This document shows positions 1 through 6,111 of a DNA stretch of 6,601 nt, in pieces. Under the pieces are notes generated by a model, which saw only the letters and a list, made by a program, of their open reading frames with translations, had not been told where the DNA came from and made no database searches. This stretch comes from Candidatus Atribacteria bacterium (GTDB lineage: Bacteria > Atribacterota > Atribacteria > Atribacterales > Caldatribacteriaceae). Position 1 is the stretch's first letter. Every line of letters starts with the position of its first letter. The position numbers and the translations under genes were made by a program. The stretch is from NCBI GenBank assembly GCA_029982105.1, contig JARRCQ010000095.1, positions 1 to 6,601 on the forward strand, given 5' to 3'.

Positions 1-475
1 CCTCAGCAAAAGTAGAAAAGTCAAAAGGAACATTAACCCACCAGGTAGACATAGCCTTGGGCCAGGAAACCAATAAAACTGCTCTTCCTACTAAAGCTGG
101 ATTAAATACATTTTGTCCCAAACCTCCAAACATTTCTTTCCCCAGGAAAATAGCTGCTCCTCCTCCCACTATAGGTAACCAAAAAGGTGCAGAAGGAGGA
201 AGAGATAAACCCAAAAGCAGACCCGTAACTACTGCACTTCCATCAGTAATAGAGAGAGGACGTTTAAAAATCTTACAATTGATAGCCTCAAACCCTATCG
301 TGCTCCCTATAGATAAAAGAATGGTCAAGAGAGTAGAGGAAACTCCAAAAAAACATATTCCCCAGATAGTAGCAGGTAAAAGAGCCAACACTACTTGCCT
401 CATTATCCAAGGAACAGTAGTTTCATCTCGAAGGTGAGGCGAAGAAGTAATAACCAATTTTAATTTCTCATCCAT
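1..475 (-). CDS. rnfD: RnfD, ion-translocating electron transport complex membrane subunit (5' part, cut by window edge)
   Basis: This is the membrane subunit of the Rnf complex, related to NqrB, which couples ferredoxin oxidation and NAD+ reduction to Na+ or H+ export. The 158 residues read from ATG at 475 start MDEKLKLVITSSPHLRDETT, the usual SPH...T opening of RnfD, followed by hydrophobic helices. Family hallmarks seen are TDGSAVVTGLLLGLSLPP (about 77-94) and GKEMFGGLGQNVFNPALVG (112-130). The family is usually about 310-350 residues, so roughly half is present; the threonine that carries covalent FMN in this family would lie beyond the left edge. The start is supported by an AAAGGGG purine run 7 nt upstream, inside rnfC. 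The gene overlaps the rnfC stop by 8 bp (468-475), which suggests translational coupling. The C-D order matches rnfCDGEAB operons, so G, E, A and B probably follow to the left. Confidence 0.95.
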   Translation of the reverse strand, partial: MDEKLKLVITSSPHLRDETTVPWIMRQVVLALLPATIWGICFFGVSSTLLTILLSIGSTIGFEAINCKIFKRPLSITDGSAVVTGLLLGLSLPPSAPFWLPIVGGGAAIFLGKEMFGGLGQNVFNPALVGRAVLLVSWPKAMSTWWVNVPFDFSTFAE

Positions 476-1796
476 TTGCTTTCCCCTTTCTGGAACGGCG
501 TATGACTTCCGCTTTAGCTAACCTGATGAGATGGGTAAGAGAAATATTGGCCGGGCAAACGTAAGAACAGGCTCCACATTCCATACAATCTAAAACCCGA
601 TTTTCCTTAGCTTCGTCAAAAGCCTGATACTCAGAAAACTTACCTAACATTGTGGGAAATAGACGCATGGGGCAGGCATCTATGCATCTGCGACAACGAA
701 TACAAGAATATTCCTTCTTTTCGTAAAGATGGTTCAAAAATACAAAACCAGAAGTTCCTTTTATCACCGGGACTTGCAGAGAGGTTTGAGCCACTCCCAT
801 CATTGGTCCTCCCATAACCACTTTCCTAGGTGTTTCACCCCACCCCCCACAAAAATCCACAAGGTCTGATAAAACAGTTCCTAAGGGCACTTGAATATTT
901 TCCGGATTCTTAAGGCATTCTCCACTTAAAGTTATAACTCGCTCTATAAGAGGGAGACCTTCCTCAGCCATCCTTCCCACTGCCCAGCTAGTTTGAACAT
1001 TATTTACTACTACTCCCACGTCGAGAGGTAACCCTCCTGGAGGAACTTCCCGTCTCAAAATGGAAAAAATTAACTGTTTTTCCGAACCCTGAGGATATTT
1101 AGTAAGAAGAGGAACTACCTCGGTAGGGAAGGGGAGGTCTTTTACCAACTCGTTAAATTTTTCTATAGCCTCAATTTTATTTTCCTCTATCCCTATAAAA
1201 GCTCTTTCTGCTCCACAAGCCCTAACTAAAACTCGCAACCCAGTCAAAATAGTAGATGGTCTTTCTATCATCACCCGGTAATCACAGGTCAGGTAAGGTT
1301 CACATTCTGCTCCATTTAAAATAAAACTATCGATTTTCTTACCTGAGGGGGGAGAGACTTTAACATGAGTGGGAAAAGCCGCTCCCCCTAAACCTACCAT
1401 TCCCCCTTCTCTAATCCACTCCCGGAGAAAAGTGGGGTCTTTACTTTCAATATCAAAGAGGGGGTCTTTTCTTTCTTCTTCTCCTGAACCATCATTATCT
1501 ATGGTTAGAGCAGGAAACTTACCCAATAGAGGATGGAAATAATCTTCTACCCCTGCTACTTTACCAGCCAAGGGGGAATGTAGAGGAGCAGAAATAAAAG
1601 CTTCTACGTCAGCAATTTTCTGCCCTCTTTTTACTTTATCACCTTTTTTAACTAAAGGGGATAAAGGAGCACCAGTATGCTGAAGAAGAGGTAGAACTAC
1701 CTGAGAAGGAAGGGGAAATTCTTTAATAGGTTTAGTAGCAGTAAATTCCTTAAAAGTGGGGGGATGTATACCCCCGGGAAAAGTTTTAAACTTCAT
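468..1796 (-). CDS. rnfC: RnfC, NADH- and FMN-binding Fe-S subunit of the Rnf complex
   Basis: This is the peripheral subunit that exchanges electrons with NAD(H) in the Rnf ferredoxin:NAD+ oxidoreductase at the cytoplasmic membrane face. The 442 residues match the normal 430-450 length of short RnfC proteins, without the long repeat tail of enterobacterial RnfC. Seen in order: the N-terminal GGIHPP (8-13) and a barrel-sandwich-like segment, GAPLSPLVKKGDKVKRGQ (42-59); the nucleotide/FMN-binding GLGGAAFPTHVK (135-146); NGAECEPYLTCD (161-172); YPQGSEKQLI (234-243); NNVQT (265-269); GGPMMG (329-334). Two [4Fe-4S] motifs follow: C365, C368, C371, C375-P and C404, C407, C410, C414-P, both intact. 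The ATG start is set by AAGGAGG about 10 nt upstream (1807-1813). The gene lies 23 bp after accC with no terminator, and its last codons overlap rnfD. Nothing suggests damage. Confidence 0.97.
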   Translation of the reverse strand: MKFKTFPGGIHPPTFKEFTATKPIKEFPLPSQVVLPLLQHTGAPLSPLVKKGDKVKRGQKIADVEAFISAPLHSPLAGKVAGVEDYFHPLLGKFPALTIDNDGSGEEERKDPLFDIESKDPTFLREWIREGGMVGLGGAAFPTHVKVSPPSGKKIDSFILNGAECEPYLTCDYRVMIERPSTILTGLRVLVRACGAERAFIGIEENKIEAIEKFNELVKDLPFPTEVVPLLTKYPQGSEKQLIFSILRREVPPGGLPLDVGVVVNNVQTSWAVGRMAEEGLPLIERVITLSGECLKNPENIQVPLGTVLSDLVDFCGGWGETPRKVVMGGPMMGVAQTSLQVPVIKGTSGFVFLNHLYEKKEYSCIRCRRCIDACPMRLFPTMLGKFSEYQAFDEAKENRVLDCMECGACSYVCPANISLTHLIRLAKAEVIRRSRKGKANG

Positions 1797-1819
1797 AAAA
1801 TTCGCTCCTCCTTGGTACT

Positions 1820-3166
1820 TTAGTATTCTTCCAAATTCTCCTCCAGAAATCTAGTATGTAAATTACCAGCCTTAAAATCTTTGTTTTGTAAAATTCTCAT
1901 ATGAAAAGGAATAGTAGTAGAAACACCTTCTACCATAAAAGAATGCAAAGCCTCTCGAGCTCGGCGGATGGCAAAATCCCGGTCACAGTCCCATACTATC
2001 AATTTAGCCAACAGAGAATCGTAATAAGGAGGAACCTCGTAGCCAGAGTAACAATGAGAATCAACTCTGATTCCTGGCCCTCGAGGGATATCAAAGCGGG
2101 AGATTTTACCCGGAGAGGGAGAAAAATTATGATTTACATCTTCTGCATTTATTCTCATCTCCAAGGCATGCCCTCGTAAAAAAAGTTCTTCTGGGGTAAA
2201 AGATAATTTCTTTCCTGCCGCAATACCAATTTGCTCCCTTACTAAATCTATCCCTGCAATCATTTCTGTAACCGGATGTTCTACCTGAATACGAGCATTA
2301 AGCTCCATAAAATAAAAAGAGCCTTCTTCAGTTACCAGGAATTCTACCGTTCCACAAGTAGTATAATTCAGTACCTCAGCCACCCTTATTGCCGTGCTAC
2401 GTAGCTTATCCCTTGTTTCCCCGGTTAAAAAAGGAGCAGGAGCTTCTTCTAAAATTTTCTGTTGCCTCCTTTGGAGAGAACATTCTCTTTCTCCCAGATG
2501 GCTAGCTGTTCCCTCCTTATCTCTCACAATTTGCACCTCTACGTGCCTTGCCTTGGTCAAAAGTTTCTCCATATACACCTCCTCACTACCAAAAGCTAAT
2601 TTTCCCTCTCTTTTCGCACTTTCCAAAGCTTCGGCCAATTGATGAGGTTCTCTTACTACTCTAATTCCTCTTCCTCCTCCTCCCCGGGAAGCTTTGAGAA
2701 AAAGAGGATAACCTATTTCTTCTGCTATCTCTCTTGCTTCTTTCTCACTTTTAACAGGTTCTAAAGAGCCAGGAACTACCGGTATCCCGGCTTCTTCCAG
2801 AATCCTTTTGGCCTGCAACTTGTTTTTCATCCGTTCTAATAAGTCCGCATCCGGTCCAATAAAAGTAATACCTCTCTCTTTTAATTTTCTGGAAAATTCA
2901 GCATTTTCAGATAAAAAACCATAACCAGGGTGAAGAGCACTAGCTCCAGTTAGCTCACAAGCACGAATAATTTTTTCTTCGTTTAAATAAGTATCTTGAG
3001 GTAAATTCCCCCCCAAAGCCACCTTTTGATCTACAAATTTTAAATGTAAAAGGTTATAATCCGGGTCAGAAAACACCCCTACCGTCTTAATTCCCAGCTC
3101 TCGACAAGCTCTAACCACTCGTAAAGCTATTTCTCCTCGATTAGCTATCAATACTTTATCAAACAA
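1820..3166 (-). CDS. accC: Biotin carboxylase (acetyl-CoA carboxylase AccC or two-subunit pyruvate carboxylase subunit A type)
   Basis: This enzyme uses ATP and bicarbonate to carboxylate biotin on a carrier protein in the cytosol. The 448 residues equal the length of stand-alone biotin carboxylases. The N-terminal domain starts KVLIANRGEIALR (4-16) and contains HPGYGFLSEN (79-88). The ATP-grasp glycine loop is KASRGGGGRGIRVV (158-171). The catalytic block has E227, QRRQQK (232-237), EEAPAP (240-245), E288, N290, R292, QVEHP with E296, and R338 (RGHALEMR), matching the E. coli catalytic residues. The usual His of QRRHQK is Gln here (235). There is no C-terminal biotinyl or carboxyltransferase domain, so it needs partners, and none lies in the window. 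Two-subunit pyruvate carboxylases use a similar A subunit, so its acceptor (acetyl-CoA or pyruvate) cannot be decided. The start is TTG, fixed by a strong ribosome binding site. It sits 11 bp after ktrB and 23 bp before rnfC. Confidence 0.93.
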   Translation of the reverse strand: MFDKVLIANRGEIALRVVRACRELGIKTVGVFSDPDYNLLHLKFVDQKVALGGNLPQDTYLNEEKIIRACELTGASALHPGYGFLSENAEFSRKLKERGITFIGPDADLLERMKNKLQAKRILEEAGIPVVPGSLEPVKSEKEAREIAEEIGYPLFLKASRGGGGRGIRVVREPHQLAEALESAKREGKLAFGSEEVYMEKLLTKARHVEVQIVRDKEGTASHLGERECSLQRRQQKILEEAPAPFLTGETRDKLRSTAIRVAEVLNYTTCGTVEFLVTEEGSFYFMELNARIQVEHPVTEMIAGIDLVREQIGIAAGKKLSFTPEELFLRGHALEMRINAEDVNHNFSPSPGKISRFDIPRGPGIRVDSHCYSGYEVPPYYDSLLAKLIVWDCDRDFAIRRAREALHSFMVEGVSTTIPFHMRILQNKDFKAGNLHTRFLEENLEEY

Positions 3167-3172
3167 AGTTTT

Positions 3173-3180
3173 ACCTCCTA
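3173..3180 (-). promoter_or_regulatory. Ribosome binding site deciding the TTG start of the biotin carboxylase gene
   Basis: The minus strand reads TAGGAGGT, then six bases, then TTG at 3166-3164. The perfect AGGAGGT core at normal spacing, and the universal N-terminal VLIANRGEIA placed right after it, show that TTG is the true start even though no ATG is available. The first three bases, TAG, are also the stop codon of the upstream potassium transporter gene, so termination of one gene and initiation of the next share the same bases. Confidence 0.85.
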
Positions 3181-4539
3181 AATAAGAACTCTTTCTTCTG
3201 GATAAGTGATTAAGTCTTTTTCTTGGGAAGGCCGTACCATTACTAAAGTCATAATCCCTACCCTTCCCACATACATAGTAATGATAAGTAGTATTTTACT
3301 CAAGTCTAACAGATTAGCTGTTATCCCTCGAGATAGACCAACCGTCCCAAAAGCTGAAACAACTTCAAAACAAATATCCAAAAGAGGAGCGGGTTCAACG
3401 ACCAACAAAACCATAGTCACTATAAATACCAGCAAGAAAGCTAAAACCACCACGCTTATAGCTCGAGATACTATGGTGGGTATCACCCGGCGATGGAAAA
3501 ACTCCACTTTTTCTCCTCCCTTCACTACACTCACCACTGTTGCCAAAAGCAAAGCAAAAGTCGTGGTTTTCACCCCCCCTCCCGTTCCTCCCGGAGAAGC
3601 ACCAACAAACATAAACAACATTATAAGAAAAGCTGAAGCTTCTCGCAAACCAGCAGTAGTAATAGTATTAAAACCAGCTGTTCGAGGAGTAATAGCTTGA
3701 AAAAGACTAGCCATTATTTTTCCTCCCCAAGGAAGATCAGCCAAGGTAGCAGGATTGTTCCGCTCCAAAAGCAAAATTAAAACAGTCCCTACAACAATTA
3801 AAAACAAAGTAGTCCTTACTACCACTCGAGAGTGAAGGCTCGATATACTACGTTTTTCTACTATTTCTCGGAGGACCACAAAACCGAGGCCTCCCAGTAT
3901 TATGAGTCCCATCATCGTAAAATTAACTACCGGGTCCAGAACAAAACTCTCCAAACTATTACCAAATATTGAAAAACCAGCATTACAAAAAGCAGATATA
4001 GAGTGAAAAATAGCAGGAAAAAGAGCTTCTGTTGGCGTAAAGTAGCGCAAAAAATTAAAAAATAGAATTAGAAAACCTATTCCTTCGATTAAAAAAGTGT
4101 ATTTCAAAACGGAAAGGACAAAACGTACTACCCCTCCTGGAAAATCCAAGCTAAAAGAATCACGAATAGCCAATCGAGTTCGATATTCAATTCTCCGCCG
4201 GAGAGCCAAGGCTAAAAGAGTATTTAAGGTCATATACCCCAACCCTCCAATCTGGATAAGCACGAGAATCACCAATTGTCCCCAGAAAGAGAAAAAAGTA
4301 GCGGTGTCTACTACTATTAGACCAGTAACACAAGTAGCAGAAGTAGCAGTAAACAAAGCATCTATGAAACGCAATTTATTTCCTGAATTTACCATAAAAG
4401 GCAAAAGCAGGATAAGTGTTCCACTTAAAATAACAATGATAAAACCTATAAGGATCAAATTTGCAGGAGAGAGCTTCTCTGCTTTCTTCTGCAAGCTCTC
4501 CCAGAGAGAGAATGACTCTCCACTCTCGGATAATAACAC
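3178..4539 (-). CDS. ktrB: KtrB/TrkH-family potassium uptake channel subunit
   Basis: This is an integral membrane K+ translocating subunit of the Trk/Ktr/HKT superfamily, 453 residues, typical of the short KtrB type. It has the four-fold M1-P-M2 layout with all pore loops: TSATCVTGL (66-74), SAFCNAGFS (182-190), TPRTAGFNT (284-292) and SAFGTVGLS (395-403), each with the filter glycine. The gating loop GASPGGTGGGVKTTT (313-327) and the conserved Arg of MYVGRVG (426), known in KtrB to contact the gate, are present. Hydrophobic helices fill the rest, including about 29-50 and 84-112. In studied KtrAB systems uptake is Na+-dependent and needs the cytosolic nucleotide-binding ring KtrA/TrkA, which is not in this window. 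The GTG start follows AAGAAGG with 8-nt spacing (4548-4554); no earlier in-frame ATG, GTG or TTG exists after the preceding stop. It lies 17 bp after the UroD-like gene. TrkH is an alternative name, but length and gating loop favour KtrB. Confidence 0.92.
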   Translation of the reverse strand: MLLSESGESFSLWESLQKKAEKLSPANLILIGFIIVILSGTLILLLPFMVNSGNKLRFIDALFTATSATCVTGLIVVDTATFFSFWGQLVILVLIQIGGLGYMTLNTLLALALRRRIEYRTRLAIRDSFSLDFPGGVVRFVLSVLKYTFLIEGIGFLILFFNFLRYFTPTEALFPAIFHSISAFCNAGFSIFGNSLESFVLDPVVNFTMMGLIILGGLGFVVLREIVEKRSISSLHSRVVVRTTLFLIVVGTVLILLLERNNPATLADLPWGGKIMASLFQAITPRTAGFNTITTAGLREASAFLIMLFMFVGASPGGTGGGVKTTTFALLLATVVSVVKGGEKVEFFHRRVIPTIVSRAISVVVLAFLLVFIVTMVLLVVEPAPLLDICFEVVSAFGTVGLSRGITANLLDLSKILLIITMYVGRVGIMTLVMVRPSQEKDLITYPEERVLI

Positions 4540-4556
4540 CGTATCAACCTTCTTAG

Positions 4557-5684
4557 TTAGAGAGAAAAAACTCCATACTTTTTAGCTTCTTCAAACATAG
4601 TCACTACGTTTTCCGGAGGGACATCAGGTTGAACATCATGAACTGAAGTTAAAACATACCCTCCCGGTCCCAAATCATCTATTCTTTTCCTGACTTCTCT
4701 CTTTACTTCCTCCTTAGTTCCTTGAGGAAGAACCTTAGTAGTATCTATTGCTCCCCAAAAAGAAAGCTCCTTTCCAAACCGTTCCTTTAATATTTTAGTG
4801 TCCATATTCTGAGCTGAAACCTGAACGGGGTTTAATATATCTACTCCTACTTCTATTAAGTCAGGGATAAAAGAAAAAATACTTCCACAAGAATGATAGA
4901 GAAGCTGAGCTTGAGGAGCCATCGTTTTTAAATTTTTAAAATACTCTTTGTGATAAGGTTTAATTATCTCCCGGTAAGTTTTAGGACTCATTATCACACT
5001 TTCAGCAGTAGCTAAATCATCTCCCACAAAAACCACATCTAAAAACTCCCCTACTTCCTGGAGAAAAAGAGAATATTTTTTCAACTGATAATGGTACATT
5101 CCCTCTAACAAGGTAGTAACAAAATCTACATCGGTCAAAAGGTCTACCAAAAAATTTTCAAACCCCCGCAAATACCAGCAAGGTTCAAAAATACCAGTAT
5201 CAATCATATCTCCTACTAAGAGGTACTTATTGCTATCTTTAAGATTTTTTGCTTTTTCTTTTATCTCTGAGAGATTAATAGTTTTAGCTGGGTCTGGCCA
5301 CTCATAATCTCTTAACTCTTCTATGCTTTTCCCCGCTAAGGGATGCTCCACCATATCATAATAAAGACCATCTTCAGGCATATGATACTTGATGCCAAAC
5401 TCGTTAAAATATGTCATCTCATCTACCATATTTTTGAAAAACACTGGCTGGGGATGAATGCCTCTAGTATCTATTTCCAGAATCTGGAGGATTTCTTCAT
5501 CAATAAAAACAATTTGAAAGTTCTCCATCATAAATTTAGTTTCTTTTTCTACTCCTAAATATTTTTTTAAATTATCATACGCTATCTTAGTCATAGTAGT
5601 ACAGTTAGTACTTCCCAAATCCAAAGGAATCCGGTCTGGAATCTGGTGATGCAACGCCATTAAAGCCCTTTCTCTTCCTAACAT
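4557..5684 (-). CDS. Uroporphyrinogen decarboxylase-superfamily protein (MtaA/CmuA-like, substrate unknown)
   Basis: This 375-residue cytosolic TIM-barrel protein belongs to the UroD superfamily, which includes HemE and the methylcobamide:CoM methyltransferases (MtaA, CmuA). Seen: RERALMALHHQIPDRIPLDL (4-23); GDDLA (221-225); SPKTYREIIKPYHKEYF (233-249); YHSCGS (263-268); DILNPVQVSAQNMD (282-295); FWGAIDTTKVLP (309-320); and TSVHDVQPDVPPENVV (346-361). It lacks the MRQAGRYLPEY-type N-terminal substrate motif of true HemE, so heme synthesis is unlikely. The His-x-Cys pair H264/C266 fits a zinc site as in methyltransferase members, but there is no later Cys; H349 could be the third ligand (inference). 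No corrinoid protein or methyltransferase partner lies nearby. The ATG start has a perfect AAGGAGG 5 nt upstream (5690-5696). It is the first gene of the leftward operon and may be functionally separate from the transport genes behind it. Confidence 0.85.
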   Translation of the reverse strand: MLGRERALMALHHQIPDRIPLDLGSTNCTTMTKIAYDNLKKYLGVEKETKFMMENFQIVFIDEEILQILEIDTRGIHPQPVFFKNMVDEMTYFNEFGIKYHMPEDGLYYDMVEHPLAGKSIEELRDYEWPDPAKTINLSEIKEKAKNLKDSNKYLLVGDMIDTGIFEPCWYLRGFENFLVDLLTDVDFVTTLLEGMYHYQLKKYSLFLQEVGEFLDVVFVGDDLATAESVIMSPKTYREIIKPYHKEYFKNLKTMAPQAQLLYHSCGSIFSFIPDLIEVGVDILNPVQVSAQNMDTKILKERFGKELSFWGAIDTTKVLPQGTKEEVKREVRKRIDDLGPGGYVLTSVHDVQPDVPPENVVTMFEEAKKYGVFSL

Positions 5685-5733
5685 CTTATCCTCCTTTTTA
5701 CTTTAAAGTACAAAACAAAACTCCGATATGCAT

Positions 5734-5742
5734 ATTTTACCA
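5734..5742 (-). promoter_or_regulatory. Candidate extended -10 promoter of the leftward operon
   Basis: The minus strand reads TGGTAAAAT, an extended -10 (TGn plus TAAAAT). Transcription would start near 5727, giving a leader of about 40 nt before the ATG at 5684, with the AAGGAGG site inside it. No good -35 hexamer is visible at 16-18 bp upstream, so the call rests on the -10 alone in an AT-rich stretch. Confidence 0.35.
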
Positions 5743-5816
5743 GAATAAGCAAATTTCGTTTTTTTATAAAGGACTATTTCCATTTTAAAGCTTATGCCAC
5801 TTATTGTAATGACTAT

Positions 5817-5851
5817 GAGGGGGCGTTGCCCCATTATAACCCCCTCAAAAG
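5817..5851. repeat. Palindromic G/C-run repeat, copy 1
   Basis: The core reads AGGGGG, five variable bases, CCCC, ATTATAA, CCCCCTC, AAAAG. Outer arms GAGGGGG (5817-5823) and CCCCCTC (5840-5846) pair perfectly over 7 bp. Alternatively GGGGC (5820-5824) pairs with GCCCC (5828-5832) around a GTT loop, so two mutually exclusive hairpins are possible. The same layout recurs 87 bp to the right, which suggests a dispersed repeat family rather than a single regulatory site. Confidence 0.6.
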
Positions 5852-5883
5852 CAAAAAGACAAAAACTTAAAAGACTAAAACTA

Positions 5884-5906
5884 CTGAGGAAGAAAATCTT
5901 CCTCAG
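5884..5906 (-). terminator. Perfect 10-bp hairpin with 3-nt loop, possible terminator or attenuator
   Basis: CTGAGGAAGA (5884-5893) and TCTTCCTCAG (5897-5906) are exact inverted repeats around AAA. On the minus strand the stem is followed by an interrupted T-rich stretch (TAGTTTTAGTCTTTT), so termination of a leftward transcript is possible, though the T run is not uninterrupted. No minus-strand gene lies just to its right, so its target would be a long leader of the leftward operon or antisense transcription. It overlaps the left edge of repeat copy 2 by two bases and may be part of the same element. Confidence 0.35.
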
Positions 5907-5936
5907 GGGGAATACCCCCTTTATAATCCCCAAAAG
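5905..5936. repeat. Palindromic G/C-run repeat, copy 2
   Basis: The core reads AGGGGG, AATAC, CCCC, TTTATAA, TCCCC, AAAAG. It aligns with copy 1 without gaps through the WTTATAA block; the five loop bases, the base before TTATAA and the shorter last C run differ. AGGGGG (5905-5910) pairs with CCCCCT (5915-5920) over 6 bp around AATA. Shared sequence on both sides of the stem, not only the stem itself, argues for common origin with copy 1. Confidence 0.6.
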
Positions 5937-5997
5937 GCAAATACAGCCTACGGCGTGAGAAAAAACCAAATTAGATTAAAAAGAATTCGGACAATTA

Positions 5998-6020
5998 CGC
6001 TGGAGAACAACACTCCAGCG
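5998..6020. other. 8-bp perfect hairpin of unknown role in the divergent region
   Basis: CGCTGGAG (5998-6005) and CTCCAGCG (6013-6020) pair perfectly around a 7-nt AACAACA loop. On the + strand a T-rich tract (6027-6039) follows after about six bases, which is too far for a typical intrinsic terminator. No + strand gene precedes it in the window. It could be an RNA structure in a leader, a weak terminator or an operator; the sequence does not decide. Confidence 0.5.
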
Positions 6021-6100
6021 CAATAATTTTTAGTTTTTTCCATCTATTCTGCCCTTTCGCTTGCGTCGCAGACTGTCTTTTGCGGGATACTATGGTGGTA

Positions 6101-6111
6101 TGTTATATAAT
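6101..6111 (+). promoter_or_regulatory. Candidate -10 promoter element for the rightward gene
   Basis: A consensus TATAAT lies at 6106-6111, and the overlapping TGTTATATA (6101-6109) offers an extended -10 reading. Transcription would start about 6-8 bases later, that is at or beside the GTG start codon at 6118. No -35 hexamer is visible at the usual distance. The 8-bp palindrome TTATATAA (6103-6110) could also serve the opposite strand. Confidence 0.4.

Noticed and set aside
57..437. + strand reading frame opposite rnfD
   Set aside because: It is an antisense shadow of the clearly conserved RnfD sequence, basic and proline-rich as expected for the reverse of a membrane protein gene.
1797..1819. 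Terminator or promoter between accC and rnfC
   Set aside because: The 23-bp gap is filled by the ribosome binding site of rnfC and shows no stem-loop or T run.
3206..4585. + strand reading frames of about 160 codons opposite ktrB (3206-3700 and 4097-4585)
   Set aside because: Both are antisense shadows of the KtrB gene, with Lys/Arg/Thr-rich sequence and no family motifs.
4557..5684. Annotation as true HemE (uroporphyrinogen decarboxylase)
   Set aside because: The N-terminal MRQAGRYLPEY-type motif is absent, and the segment TSVHDVQPDVPPEN is typical of the non-HemE branch.
5699..5710. 12-bp perfect palindrome TACTTTAAAGTA in the leader of the UroD-like gene
   Set aside because: One or two such 12-bp palindromes are expected by chance in a window this size, and more in AT-rich sequence. 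There is no second copy.
5703..5969. 88-codon minus-strand reading frame in the divergent region
   Set aside because: It has no ribosome binding site, no recognisable domain, and runs through two palindromic repeats and a hairpin that dictate its sequence. It also ends within the leader of the UroD-like gene.
5685..6100. Known riboswitch in the divergent region (cobalamin, c-di-AMP, c-di-GMP, FMN)
   Set aside because: I looked on both strands for their conserved cores and found none. A GACGCAAGC-like stretch near 6056-6068 on the minus strand resembles a fragment of a c-di-GMP core but lacks the rest. A covariance-model search would settle it.
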